From assembly GCA_947652115.1 (NCBI GenBank), contig OX393566.1:25114307-25178306 (forward strand): a stretch of DNA of 64,000 nucleotides. The letters are read 5' to 3'. The DNA is from Blastomussa wellsi (lineage: Eukaryota; Cnidaria; Anthozoa; Scleractinia; Plerogyridae). Below, piece by piece: positions 28,101 to 37,026 of this stretch; within the stretch, counting starts at the first letter, position 1, and every line of letters starts with the position of its first letter. The translations under genes were made by a program, and so were the position numbers. The notes beneath the pieces were generated by a model. It saw nothing but the letters and a program-made list of their open reading frames with translations, made no database searches and was not told the DNA's origin.

Positions 28101-31100
28101 ACTGATCTGTTAAAATGTTTCCTACTATCGTAAGGAATTCTTTTCGTTTCATTTCTGGAGAGGCCTCTGACCTCACAGCCATGATCGCAAAAGCACGATA
28201 AAACAGTAGGCCCCATCTCCTGCAGAACCCACACGCGCATAGTAAAGAGTAGGGCACGGAGTTCTCGGTGTTGTGGTGTGGCCTTTGTGCACCTTCAAAG
28301 CTTTATCCATGAGCCTCTGGCGAGGGAGAATTGGGCAACGACTCTCGCTCTCTGAAGTAAAATATTCGCCTATATATTCAGAAGTTAACAAGAGATCAAA
28401 GACGTATTTGCCTACCAATTATGGTCCAGACAGTTTCCCTTATAACTATTAACATTAAATACGTTCCTTATATCGTTGTTTCTCTCCCAGCTTGAAGATC
28501 TGAAACAGTTTGTGATTATCCTGGGGATATTCATCATCGCCTATGGAATCGCTCTGCAAGCTGTGTCATTCCCAGGCCCTGGGCAGTACTCCAAGAGCTG
28601 GTTACAGGTCATCCGAGGAATACTGGATCTTCCTTACTGGCAAATGTATGGAGAGCTCTTCCTCGAGGAAATATCGGGTAAAATCGGCTAATATTTCGTC
28701 CTTGATTTATAGATGTTTATCTGCTTTTTGCAAGCTCAATTCTCTCCGTTCCGCTCGAAGGGCTTTTAAGCTTCGACTTTGAAAATGCATTACTGATAAC
28801 GAATCTGTAAGAGATCTGCGTCGTGCAGGGTCTGTGTTGTGTGGTTTTCAGTTTTTGCGCTCAAATTACAAACCATCAGAAACACTTCACAGGTTTCTGT
28901 AGGAATGAGGAAATTTTTCATGTAGTCAAGAATCTTGTAGGGTATGCATGGAGGTTGATTTAGCAGGTCCGTTGCAGAACCTGCAGTCCCAAGTCAAAGC
29001 TTCATAACCAAGTTTGTTGTATGGGTTCCGAATGTCGTTGTAACCTCTCTTATTGCTAGTAACACGCTAAATTGGCCGCGTATAGGGTTATTAACAAAAA
29101 TTCTTTCTCATGCGCAATAGTGAGAACTGGGACGAGAGGTTTATATAAACAAGCAATTGCCTATACATTGCGGAGATCACGAAATTCATTTCAAGTTTCC
29201 GTCGTAGTTCAGATAAAGGGCTACATCTCTGGCTTTTGTCCTTTCAATTTCTCAGGTCAAAAGCCTCAGGAGTATGCTGAGGTTCATCCCACTGCCAAAT
29301 GGTTATCGCCCGCGCTTTTGGCTGGCTACATGTTGTTCACAAATGTTCTTCTCCTTAATCTTCTCATCGCCATTTTCAGGTAATTTTGACATTTTGTGAT
29401 GTTTTTTTTGGTGGTTTTCCCGCGTTTACAAACATGTCATGTTTTCCCGCGCTTACAACTGGTGCCATGCTTGCGCGATTTTAACTCGTGGCATTTGTCT
29501 TCCCGCGCTTACAACTAAGGACATGTTTTCCGCGCATTTAACCGGTGACACGTTTTTCCGCACTTACAACCGGTGGCATGTTTTCTTGCTCACAGCTCGT
29601 GCATGAGTTTCCGGTTGTAAGCGCGGGAAAACATGTCATTAGTGGTAACATATTTCCCGCGCTTTCGAGTGGTTATGCTACTTTAATTTTCTTTTGCCGT
29701 GGCAGTGATAGACTTGTTTTGATATGGTTTTAATTAATTTATATGAACCGAACACTTTAGCTTTGCTTGATTTTCCGGTGATCACGAAAACCTTATTCAG
29801 TAATTGCTTAATATAAATCCCTTTATAATTACATGACAATCAAGCATACCTTGAAGTGCGAATGAGGCAGTCATTCCCATGTCGACCTATTTCTTTGGCG
29901 TAATCCCAGGGGCATCCAATGATCCAATTCTGTCAAGTTTTCTGTCTGCCAACAATTTATTTGGCCTTTTTCTGTCTGCAAAGACTTCTTTCAACATTTT
30001 CCTTCTCCCGCCATACGCGGTACGGGCATTTTTTTTTTTTTTTTTTGGGGGGGGGGGGGGTGGGGAGTGGTGAACCATTTGCACAAAAAATTCTCCCAAG
30101 TTGCCTTGCCCAAATTTCTCTTGCTGCCCAAAAAATTTGGGGGGCTGCAGCACCCCCCGGCCCGTACGCCTATGCCGCCCCCCCCCCCCCCCCCCCGAAA
30201 AGAAAACGATAAAGGTCCGTCCCTAAGTAACCTTCTCCGTTCTATCCTAGTTACACATTTGAGCGGGTACAAGAAGACTCGGATAAAGTATGGAAGTTCC
30301 AGCGTTATGAACTTATCGCTGAATACCATGGCCGGCCGCTGTTTTTTCCTCCCTTGATCTTCATCTCTCACGTGCTGATATTCGTCAGGTGGATATGGCG
30401 GCTGTGTCGGTGTGGACATCCACCATCGGGCAGCTCTATGAGTACGTATTTACCGACAGGTCTGATAAGTGTTTCTTTACTAGGATCGATCGATGCTCTG
30501 ATCGCTCTGAAACCAAAGTACCTTTTCCCAGTAAAACGTTACCTTGTTTGTAATTTGTGTTTCTGCAAAAACCAGAGTAAGTACTCTACTAAATCTACAA
30601 GAGCATATTGTTGTGGTGTTAAACTGCTTTACAACGAGTGCACGTAGTTCATTAGTGTTCGAGGTTGACTTGGGAAATCGATTGTCGTATTCGATAACCC
30701 AATTCAATGGTTCCATTACGTTCCATTGTGTTTGCTGCCGATGAGTCTCCGATTGCCTGAAAACTATAGAAGTCAGCACGACTCTCTCAAAACGTTTTTA
30801 AAAGTTGACAAAACTAACTTGATCCAGTTGATCTTAAAGGGCTTCTTTCGGTAAGTAGAGTAAAATTTACGTTCCACTTTTTGTCCAGAAATCAAACTGA
30901 CAGAATACGAGAAAGAGCAACTGGGGAATTGGGAATTCCAAGGAGCAGAGTATTTCATCCACATGAAACGAGCGGAGGAGAAAAACACTCTGGAACGAAG
31001 AGTCCACACTCTTGGAGATAAGTATGTTCTTTGCACTTTTACTGATTGTTTCATCCGTTCACGGTTCGAGTGTCCTCATTGTAATTATCATGGTCACCCA

Positions 31101-34100
31101 ATTTATCAGTTCGGTGGAATATTTGTTCGGGAGGCCAGTTATCTCCTCAGATTTTCTTTTGTGAAATGTCACGTCGAGCTTTCGTGATACGAGAATTGTA
31201 ATACCTCTCCTTTGGGTACGGAGTAACGCCAGCTGCGTTTTCGGAAAGGCAACAATAATTAGGAATTCGGATAGAAAGGTTTGTTCCCTAAAAGTTGCGG
31301 GAACTTCAAATCTAAAATATCCAGTTAAAACAAACTGCTTTAGTTTGCGCAAGTACAGTAAAAAACCCGTGTGTTAGAACCTAGCGCGGTTTAAGAACCT
31401 GCTGGCAGAAATTTGCTATTTTAATACCCCAAAATATAAGAACCTTTGTAGCCAAGCAAATATAAGCAGGTTCTAGTACATTTTCATATACAGCTCTTGT
31501 TGAAAAGATTCTTTTACCGTTAATACTGTACTACATATGCATTGTTTAGTCAGTAATGAATAAATGCTGAAAAGTGAAGGAACAAACCCAATTTTATTAT
31601 CAACGACTTTGTTTCCCCATATAAATTAAGAACCTAATTAAGAACCTACTCAGTCTACCCCAAAATACAAGAACCTATTTTGCCATACTGGAAAAATGTA
31701 GAGGGGGTAAGTTTCTAAAGAAACTGTAGTGCTGCGTCGGTGGGAAGTATAACAATATAATTTGATTTTATCAACTGGGTTGATAATGTCAATTGGCCAC
31801 CGTAAAGAGATTCGAGAACTGACGTTTCGAGCGTTAGCCCTTCGTCGGAGCGAATCGACACCGACGAAGGGCTAACGCTCGAAACGTCAGCTCTTGAATC
31901 TCTTTACGGTGGCCAATTGACATTATCAACCCAGTTGATAAAACCAAATTATATGGAAAAATGTAGGTTCTTACACGCGGGTTTTTACTGCATCCCCTTT
32001 AAAGGCTCCAAGCATAATGGGCATCATTGGAGCTAAATGCTAGTTCGAAAAGGTTGGTTATAGCTAAAGAAGACGTTCCTTTTAACAGGGTAAATGACGC
32101 TACAGTGAAGCTTGACCGTATAGTGGAGAGTGTCCTGGACACCACTAGCGCTGAAGACTCTGAGGGCGCCCCCTCAGCTCCTCAGACCAATTATGAATGG
32201 AGGCCGCCAACACGTGACTTGGGCGGTTTGGAGAGGAGATTAGGACGAATGGAGGAAAACGTGGCGTCGATTTTTGAAACAGTGAAGACTTTGGTTGATT
32301 TGCTTCATAATCAAAGGGTGTGCAATAGAAATCTTTATTCAAGAAATTTTGTCATGTTTTTCAGGCGCGGATATGTTACATGCAAATTGTTCTCGTTAAC
32401 TTGAAACTCTGGAAAATCACATATGCGAAATACTTAGTGTCAACGATCAGGCAACTGACGTGAAATATTGAACTATCCTTTCTCGGCAATAAACAATATT
32501 CGTGTTCACTGTTGGAATGTCATTCCAGTGAAAGCTACTGCAAAGAAAACTCATTGAAGCCCTGAATTTCTTTAGGTTTCTTTAATATAACCGCCGCCTG
32601 GTTAGCTCAGTTGGTAGAGCGCCGGAAGGTCTCGGGTTCGATCTTAGACCGGACCAAAACTCAAGGTCTTAAAATAATTGAGGAGAATGTGCTGCCTTTG
32701 CAGAGACATCTGCAAATGGTTAGACCTTCTAGTCTTCTCGGATAAGGACAAAAGACCGTAGGTCCCGTCTCCTGTACCTTCAGTGTTACGGTAAGCAGGG
32801 AACGTTAAAAATTCGAAAATTGGAAAATTCACTGCGAAGATCGTTTCTCACTTCATATTCTTCACATGTATTCCGTTGCCTACAGTTCCATTGCTTGCCA
32901 TGTACATAAACTTTAAGGATATTCAATAAGTTGTTTTTCAAATTTGCAGGTTGAAAGCTCATCCACGCTGACAACAGGTAAGGATGCAATTTTATTGATG
33001 TATACTTCAATATCATTACTAAAATCTTTTTATTATAACCGCGGTGAATAATTCTGATGCTTTGTCTGTAGAACCCAACATTCTTGACCTGCGCCCTGTG
33101 GCTCCAGCATTTATCCATCAGAAGGCGCGCTCAACAACCTACCCACAATGCGCTGAGAAGAGATTTCCAGTCCCGGATGACAAAGTGCCATGGGAGGTAA
33201 GGGGCCACTTTTCCCCGCGCTTTCCAGTGGTTACTGTTTTCCCGCGCTTACCGACGGTTTATATGTTTTCCCGCGCTTGCCACCGGTATTGTTTTCCCGC
33301 GCTTTCCACCGGTATTGTTTTCCCGCGCTTTCCACCGGTATTGTTTTCCCGTGCTTTCCACCGGTATTGTTTTCCCACGCTTTCCGCTAAATTGTTTTCT
33401 CGCGCTTTCCACCGGTATTGTTTTCCCGTGCTTTCCACCGGTATTGTTTTCCCACGCTTTCCGCTGTATTGTTTTCCCGCGCTTTCCACCGGTATTGTTT
33501 TCCCGTGCTTTCCACCGGTATTGTTTTCCCGCGCTTGCCACCGGTATTGTTTTCCCGCGCTTTCCACCGGTATTGTTTTCCCGTGCTTTCCACCGGTATT
33601 GTTTTCTCGCGCTTTCCGCTTTATTTCCACCGGATACATGTTTTTGGGTTCTGAAAAAATTTCGTATTTTGTTTCAAGGTGGATTTTCCGGAGTACAGCC
33701 CCGTGAGTTACACGGCTCCAGTGGTGCTTAAGAAGCCTCCATGGGCTGATCTTGACTTGATGGGCATGTAAGTCGCTTTGTTCAGTTGTGCAAAATGTGT
33801 TGTCAAGCTTAGAGCTCATGTGTAACAGCTCAAACGGCTCTTCCCGTTAATTCCCCGAAAATATGGCACCATAACAATTACTAAAGGAAAGCTTATGGAC
33901 ATATTGCGAGGGGCAGTTACTTGAAGTCCGAGTCGTATTTTTTTCTGAATTGATTAACTGAGCGAACAACTTCCCAGCTCGAACATTACACTATAACATT
34001 TCATGTTTAACGCTTTACTAAGAGTTTCCTTGTTCTTTTCTTTAGGCACCCGTCAGTTCGTCCACCGCTGGCATACAACAGGCTCGATGACGAAAATCAC

Positions 34101-35722
34101 GTGAACCGCGCGAGTCACATGGGACTTTACCGCGTGGTGGACGGTGTGCCACTGTAAGTGAACATGTGCTGCTATTATTTGTCGAGGATCGACGTGTCTT
34201 AAAATAGTATTTTCTATATATGAAATAAAATTTTAAGGAAAGCTTCTCTCTGTACTTGGGGGTGTTGTATCTTCGAAAAAGGTATTCTGCAGGGCATTTT
34301 TGAGCTATGTAAACTATGATTCGTCATATTATTTACTGATGTAAAACTAATACATATTTTTCTTCCTCTCCCCAGTAATCCAATGGGCCGCACCGGCATG
34401 CAGGGCAGAGGACTCCTGGGACGGTTTGGTCCTAATCACGCCGCTGACCCCATTGTAACACGGTAAATAAACGACGGTTTCGAGTTAGGACGATATTCAG
34501 TTTCTCCCTAAAATGCAAAGAAACTGAAGCTAATTACACTTCATAACTGATGCAAGAAACTCGTGCCATTAGCTTTAAGATCGACTATTCCCACCCTTTT
34601 TGCCGGGTTTATGTTTTGCCGTGTTTGGTGCTGTTTGCATGCTTTCCCGCCCTTGGCACTGTTGTTTTCTTAGAGAGTGTCATTCATTAGAAAACTGCCC
34701 TTTTTCAGGTGGAAGCGAACCAGCGCTGGTTTGATGCTGGATGGAGGAAAGAAAGTTCTCGAGTTTGTTGCAATACAAAGGAAAGACAACAGTCAGTGGG
34801 CGATCCCAGGGGTGAGGAAAATACAATTAATTTTCGCGTAAATCCCTAAAGTAGAGAGCTTTTTCGCACGTGACACTATTAAAACTATCTATTTCATTTT
34901 TCAGGGTATGGTTGAACCAGGACAAGTTGTGACCCAGACCCTAAAGGCCGAGTTTGGAGAAGAGGCAATGGCCAAGCTGAATGTCACTGGTGACGAGCGA
35001 GAGCGAATCAGCCGACAGATTGATAAACTTTTTAATAATGGAGTCGAGGTGATTTGTTCATACTAAAATTGATGTTCTTGTTCAAGAACCTTGATATGTC
35101 CTCTCCAGAGAGTATCAGCGTACATTTTGTGGGTTTCGTACTTATGATACTCGGGTTACAAACTTACAGCCTGGGCGGAAGTCCTCGATACGCCCCTACT
35201 CAATCTGTAAGTAGGGTAAGTGAACGCACATTGAAATTGAGGATTATGGTATGGTCTATTGGCAGAAATTTGTGTCAAGACTTGTCTCTCTGCTTCAGGA
35301 ATACCGGGGAGATATTTCTGCCCCCCTGAATAGGACGTTGTTCGACCTCCATCTACAGTTATCAGGGTGTATAAAAAATAATTACACAGGACTCGGTTTT
35401 TGTTATGTTTCCAGGTGTACAAAGGTTATGTTGATGACCCCAGAAACACTGATAACTCCTGGATGGAGACGGTGGCTGTCAACTTCCATGACGACACTGG
35501 AGAAGTATTCAACGAATTCAAATTACAGGTGAGTTGTCTCGCGCTTCTAAACGAAAGCCATATTTAGACGTAGTCAAGTTAATTTTCTTCCTTTGTCATC
35601 CACAGGCCGGAGATGACGCGGCCGCGGTGCGTTGGCAGCGGGTCAGTGGCAACATTCCACTCTTCGCAAGTCACGTGTCCATCTTGGAAAAAGTTGCAAA
35701 GATGAGAAATGCAGCATTTTGA
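7156..35722 (+). CDS. TRPM2: TRPM2-like cation channel with C-terminal NUDT9-type ADP-ribose hydrolase domain
   Basis: Coding exons: 7156-7308, 10666-10716, 12692-12780, 13309-13480, 14759-14957, 16163-16308, 16874-17072, 17625-17790, 18232-18379, 18486-18564, 19904-20004, 20765-20899, 21584-21628, 22055-22220, 22782-23007, 23418-23643, 25103-25367, 25705-25820, 26342-26494, 27528-27776, 28491-28677, 29256-29379, 30251-30441, 30889-31021, 32089-32317, 32950-32977, 33072-33196, 33679-33767, 34046-34153, 34376-34462, 34709-34811, 34905-35048, 35415-35528, 35606-35722. All junctions are GT-AG and phase-consistent, giving about 1620 aa (human TRPM2 is about 1500). Order: N-terminal SLOG/MHR region, six transmembrane helices, TRP helix, coiled coil, NUDT9-like domain. 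The family forms tetrameric Ca2+-permeable channels opened by ADP-ribose and Ca2+. The first two exons are the least certain: exon 2 (51 bp) was chosen because it alone has a pyrimidine tract and fits the phase on both sides. No AATAAA was seen soon after the stop. Confidence 0.93.
7535..7579. repeat. Short hairpin repeat with GCCGCCAT arms
   Basis: AGCCGCCATATTGGTGT is followed 11 bp later by its near-perfect complement ACACCAACATGGCGGCT. A related arm is found in the element at 9397-9724 (ATGGCGGCCACGTTGGTG). Confidence 0.7.
9397..9724. mobile_element. MITE with ~45-bp terminal inverted repeats
   Basis: The left end TAGATTGTTTTCACATGA, followed by a GGCGGCCACGTTGGTGGACTA block, is matched in inverted form by the right end (CCAAAGTGGCCGCC, then TCATGTGAGTGAAAACC). 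About 328 bp long, in a TRPM intron. Confidence 0.7.
10908..11651. mobile_element. 744-bp non-autonomous DNA transposon with 8-bp target duplication
   Basis: Terminal inverted repeats of about 45 bp start CCCAGGGGGGGTACTCAAAA and contain a second G-run before TCCGACG. Both ends are flanked by an identical GTAACTTG (10900-10907 and 11652-11659). Inside each end are several copies of ACCCAAAAAAATAC spaced about 25-35 bp apart. An 8-bp duplication fits hAT or P superfamilies. The centre carries an open frame (11065-11391) unlike a transposase. Confidence 0.88.
11065..11391 (+). CDS. Open frame of unknown function carried inside the 744-bp transposon
   Basis: An acceptor-like CTCTTCAAG precedes position 11155. 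From there an open frame of about 78 codons with balanced, non-repetitive composition runs to a TAG ending at 11391, and an AATAAA follows within 15 bp. It includes [16 protein letters not shown] and a basic helix-like stretch ([15 protein letters not shown]). I recognise no domain. It may be a captured last exon of a host gene or an element-encoded protein; frame use is unproven. Confidence 0.35.
   Translation: MDLFNQTEPSNAQFCTYKLMKLICPLVSLQVTGEPFNDPGGRWRVGGGINVPVEVTFKTSRIRAKKIERALKQKGLHVQVMINRGDAQLPGSSSSDTKDFDGHHLNES
12692..18564 (+). CDS. TRPM gene: exons for the N-terminal SLOG/MHR domain
   Basis: Eight exons encode residues about 69-467. The domain opens with Ser-Trp-Ile and a Cys-x-Cys-Gly-Arg motif typical of TRPM N-termini. 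Then follow the signature strands [11 protein letters not shown], the helix [19 protein letters not shown] (spanning an intron), [11 protein letters not shown], the loop [10 protein letters not shown], and [14 protein letters not shown] with [13 protein letters not shown]. In invertebrate TRPM2 channels this domain is a site where ADP-ribose acts to open the channel (published for the sea-anemone protein); I did not map individual ligand residues here. Confidence 0.92.
14424..14606. mobile_element. Small MITE with AGGGTTGTCAATAAG-type ends
   Basis: AAGGTTGTCAATAAG at the left is inverted as CTTATTGACAACCCTG at the right, about 183 bp apart. The centre has CGCCGGTGACCGGCG. Similar CAGGGTTGT ends occur at 51316-51543. 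Confidence 0.65.
15055..15305 (+). mobile_element. tRNA-derived SINE
   Basis: A tRNA-like head with GTGAGAGCGCTCGCCT and a B box (GGTTCGATTCCC, about 15105-15116) is followed by a non-tRNA body. The acceptor stem is not intact, so it is a SINE rather than a tRNA gene. Confidence 0.65.
15630..16058. mobile_element. TTAA-flanked foldback MITE (429 bp)
   Basis: Both arms of about 190 bp are inverted copies: AGTGCACCTAACCCCAAAAT at the left and its complement at the right. TTAA lies immediately outside each end (15626-15629, 16059-16062), the piggyBac-type target, although the ends are not typical of piggyBac. Confidence 0.8.
17073..17187. mobile_element. Fragment of the abundant foldback repeat (one arm)
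   Basis: It contains ATCAACTGGGTTGATAATG, then GGCCACCGTAAAGAGATTC and GACGTTTCGAGCGTTAGCCC. The same family is at 18597, 31701, 48232 and 50693. Confidence 0.75.
18597..18818. mobile_element. Foldback repeat copy with ~13-15-bp flanking duplication
   Basis: Starts GAGGGGGTAAGTTTCTAAAG, holds one arm and the inverted arm around a centre with TATATAAA. Left and right flanks both read CGTTTTTT(T)ATTTAGA, differing by one T. Confidence 0.75.
19602..19697 (+). repeat. Four tandem copies of a 24-bp unit
   Basis: Consensus unit TGAACGATCGAGTGCGTGAC followed by TGTA, four copies end to end. An open frame runs through because 24 is a multiple of three; it is not a gene. Confidence 0.9.
19684..19869 (+). 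repeat. Direct duplication of ~86 bp, spacing 100 bp
   Basis: The segment 19684-19769 (GTGCGTGACTGTATGAAGTG through GTTCTAGAATCC) recurs at 19784-19869 with very few differences. It overlaps the end of the 24-bp repeat array, so the duplication post-dates or extends the array. Confidence 0.9.
20920..21003. repeat. Hairpin repeat in a TRPM intron
   Basis: TAGACTATGAGCCCGAGTTT and its complement (AACGAGGGCGAGTAGTCTTA) bracket a short loop with a second inverted pair CTATGAGCGA / TCGCTCATAG. Confidence 0.7.
21496..21521 (+). repeat. (ATTG)n microsatellite
   Basis: About six tandem units of TTGA/ATTG. Confidence 0.85.
22555..22645 (-). mobile_element. tRNA-derived SINE fragment
   Basis: On the minus strand GGTTAGTGGTTAGATC is followed by GGTTTGAACCCTGG, matching tRNA A- and B-box spacing loosely. 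No intact tRNA stem. Confidence 0.45.
23771..23922. mobile_element. Short mariner-like MITE
   Basis: Ends CAGTAGAACTCCGTTAAT and the inverted CAGGCGGGGCTTCACTG, with internal words about 'GTAATAACGAGGTGGCTATA' typical of a widespread invertebrate MITE type. Ends are diverged; the flanking TA is present only at the right. Confidence 0.5.
24797..24935. mobile_element. MITE with AACAATTGGTTCATGC ends
   Basis: AACAATTGGTTCATGCTTTT and GTGCACTATCGA are repeated in inverted order at the right end. A half copy of the same family starts at 58816, and a related GATAGTGCACGCT block sits near 24095. Confidence 0.75.
25103..29379 (+). CDS. TRPM gene: exons for pre-S1, S1-S6 and the pore
   Basis: Six exons. 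Pre-S1 is residues about 768-784, S1 895-912, S2 about 923-940, S3 and S4 lie in the 27528-27776 exon, S5 in 28491-28677 and S6 in 29256-29379. The four Ca2+-coordinating positions known from TRPM2 are present: Glu942 and Gln945 at the end of S2 (LEEIRQ), Asn967 and Asp970 in S3 (WNLVD). The pore helix is followed by Tyr-Gly-Glu (1081-1083) where human TRPM2 has Phe-Gly-Gln; TRPM6/7 have Phe-Gly-Glu. The TRP helix follows in the next exon (SYTFERVQ, then VWKFQRY). Confidence 0.9.
26765..27060 (+). mobile_element. tRNA-derived SINE (about 300 bp)
   Basis: Head with A box TGGCCTAATGGTTAGTGCG and B box GGTTCGAGTCCTGG, followed by a body with GGGCAAGACACTTTACTCTC and GTATAAATGGGTACCGG, words common in invertebrate SINEs. 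Related fragments are at 36110-36175, 52590-52690 (inverted) and 61480-61505 (inverted). Confidence 0.8.
29392..29680 (+). repeat. Imperfect ~30-bp repeats with TTTCCCGCGC core
   Basis: At least six direct copies of a CATGTTTTCCCGCGCTTACA-like unit, and one inverted copy at about 29605-29635. The same core word recurs at 21780-21870, 33211-33630 and 34600-34660, always inside this gene's introns. Confidence 0.8.
30028..30200. repeat. Homopolymer tracts (T, G, then C)
   Basis: About 19 T is followed by about 14 G, and about 110 bp later by a run of about 20 C. Open frames here are artefacts of the tracts. Confidence 0.85.
31356..31990. mobile_element. DNA transposon with ~28-bp inverted ends, hosting a nested insertion
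   Basis: Left end CAGTAAAAAACCCGTGTGTT and right end (inverted) CAGTAAAAACCCGCGTGTAA, both continuing AGAACCTA. AAGAACCT is repeated internally. The foldback element at 31701-31954 lies inside it. Confidence 0.75.
31701..31954. mobile_element. Foldback repeat copy nested in another transposon, 11-bp duplication
   Basis: Starts GAGGGGGTAAGTTTCTAAAG; two ~95-bp arms face each other around the centre at about 31858. It is flanked on both sides by the identical 11-mer GGAAAAATGTA (31690-31700, 31955-31965). The 3' tail present in the 48 and 50 kb copies is missing. Confidence 0.85.
32592..32800 (+). mobile_element. tRNA-derived SINE
   Basis: The head GCCTGGTTAGCTCAGTTGGT plus AGAGCGCCGG and a B-box-like GGTTCGATCTTAG is tRNA-like with normal box order, but the anticodon arm is too short and the acceptor stem does not close. 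The body has GACAAAAGACCGTAGGTCCC. Confidence 0.65.
33072..35722 (+). CDS. TRPM gene: exons for the NUDT9-like (ADP-ribose pyrophosphatase) domain
   Basis: Eight exons encode residues about 1326-1620. Recognisable NUDT9 blocks in order: [12 protein letters not shown], the [12 protein letters not shown] loop, [17 protein letters not shown], the Nudix box starting at 1497 (GMVEPGQ, then LKAEFGEEA), and [18 protein letters not shown]. Nudix glutamates 16, 19 and 20 of the box (E1512, E1515, E1516) are present, as in the active enzyme NUDT9; human TRPM2 has lost this set. Box position 7 is Gln instead of Glu and position 15 is Ala instead of Arg. Hydrolysis of ADP-ribose to AMP and ribose 5-phosphate is therefore likely but not certain. 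Confidence 0.9.
33211..33630 (+). repeat. 26-bp minisatellite, ~16 copies, in the NUDT9-region intron
   Basis: Unit TTTTCCCGCGCTTTCCACCG plus GTATTG. Variants (CGTGCTTTCC, CACGCTTTCCGCT, TTCTCGCGC) recur every three units, giving a 78-bp higher-order period, which keeps frames open on both strands. Each main unit holds TTTCCCGC, an E2F consensus. Confidence 0.93.
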
Positions 35723-36109
35723 AAACACGTGCAAGTGGAAACAGCAAGTTGACGCAATATTTTTACAAAAGAACGGACTTTCAGATTCAAATCATAGCGC
35801 AGCTAAACGTCCTAGACTTTATAATGTATGTACTGACTAAATAAGTAAATTTGACACGTCGAAAATATGTTCTGAAATGACGAGGACTGTTCGTACCATT
35901 TTTGAGACAAGTTAAGGACATCGAGTTTAAGCTTATTTCAATCAATCCCCGTAAATCCCAGTTTACACCAACAGTAACGCAATTTATTCAGTAGAGTGTT
36001 GTGTATTTGGGCTTTTTAAAACAGGTATTTATAGTAATTTATTTCTGTGCAAGGCCCGTATTGGAAATGTATAAATGTTCATTTCATGTGCGCCGGACTC
36101 CGTTGATTG

Positions 36110-36175
36110 ATTGATTGATCGAACGGTCCGAGTTCGAGCCTCGACCGGGGCACTGCGTTGAGTTCTTGGGCAAGA
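36110..36175 (+). mobile_element. SINE fragment
   Basis: GGTCCGAGTTCGAGCCTCGA (B box) followed by GCACTGCGTTGAGTTCTTGG and GCAAGACA matches the head-body junction of the SINE at 26765. A (TTGA)n tract adjoins it. Confidence 0.65.
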
Positions 36176-36266
36176 CAGTACGGACCTCGCTGCGCTCGGT
36201 CCGTACTTCCACAACCTCGGAACAATATTCCCCAGTACGGCCCTCGCACTCGGTTAGTAAGAGGTT

Positions 36267-36302
<36 letters not shown>

Positions 36303-36595
36303 AGTGCGGGCGAATTTCTGAGCGGTTCTCTGCATTACAAATACCGCGTGATGTTTGTACTCGTTTTGGGCGTTATTTGTACTCTACGAAGCACGGCTGG
36401 GTCATAAAATGATTTTTAGTTCCGTACGTATTTTTACTCAGGGTTTCTCCGATGTGTAAATATTTTTATTTTTGTATGAAATTCACAAAGATACCAATCA
36501 TTTACTTTGTTTCTTTCCCACTTTTATCATTTTTATTCAGATCACAAAATCATTTAGTTGAATATTTTTCGTTCATCATTACTGCAAGAAATATA

Positions 36596-37026
36596 CAGTC
36601 AACTCTCTCTAAGACTTAGAGAGGTGTCCGGCTTACAGAGAGTCGACGTAACATGACCCCAGGAATTTTCAGCTAAGAAAACAAGAAAATAACTGTTTTA
36701 GATTACAATACAATTCGGTTGTCACCTCCAAGTTATTGTTTGAATGGGACAATGACTGATTTAATTTTAACTTGTACTGTATGTATTCCGCCGACAACAA
36801 AACAGCTGTCAATTAAACGTCTGGTGTTAAAAAGAGTTAAATCGTAATGTGCGGTAACATTAATCACATCACAAGTGTCCGTTGACGATTTCAAAGTGTC
36901 CGTTGTCCGTCTTATAGAGAGTTTGGTTATAGTAAAATGACTGAGAAACGGCCGGGACCAGCACCAGGTGTTCGTCTAATAGACGTGTCCGTCTTGTAGA
37001 GGTGTCCGTTAAGAGAGAGTTGACTT
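36596..37026. mobile_element. Mariner-type MITE with TA flanks
   Basis: Ends (C/A)AGTCAACTCTCTCTAA and the inverted TTAAGAGAGAGTTGACT, with TA on both sides (36594-36595, 37027-37028). Repeated GTGTCCGT words extend the ends inward. About 431 bp. Confidence 0.8.

Noticed and set aside
30028..30419. Overlapping Pro/Gly-rich frames
   Set aside because: Caused by homopolymer T, G and C tracts in an intron.
32592..32660. tRNA gene (GCCTGGTTAGCTCAGTTGG head)
   Set aside because: The anticodon arm is too short and the acceptor stem does not close; SINE head.
33211..33630. CRISPR-like array
   Set aside because: Repeats are contiguous with no unique spacers, inside a eukaryotic intron.
33044..33819. 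Long open frames on both strands (220 and 186 codons)
   Set aside because: They are produced by the 26-bp minisatellite, whose 78-bp higher-order period stays open in several frames; only the exon 33072-33196 is real.
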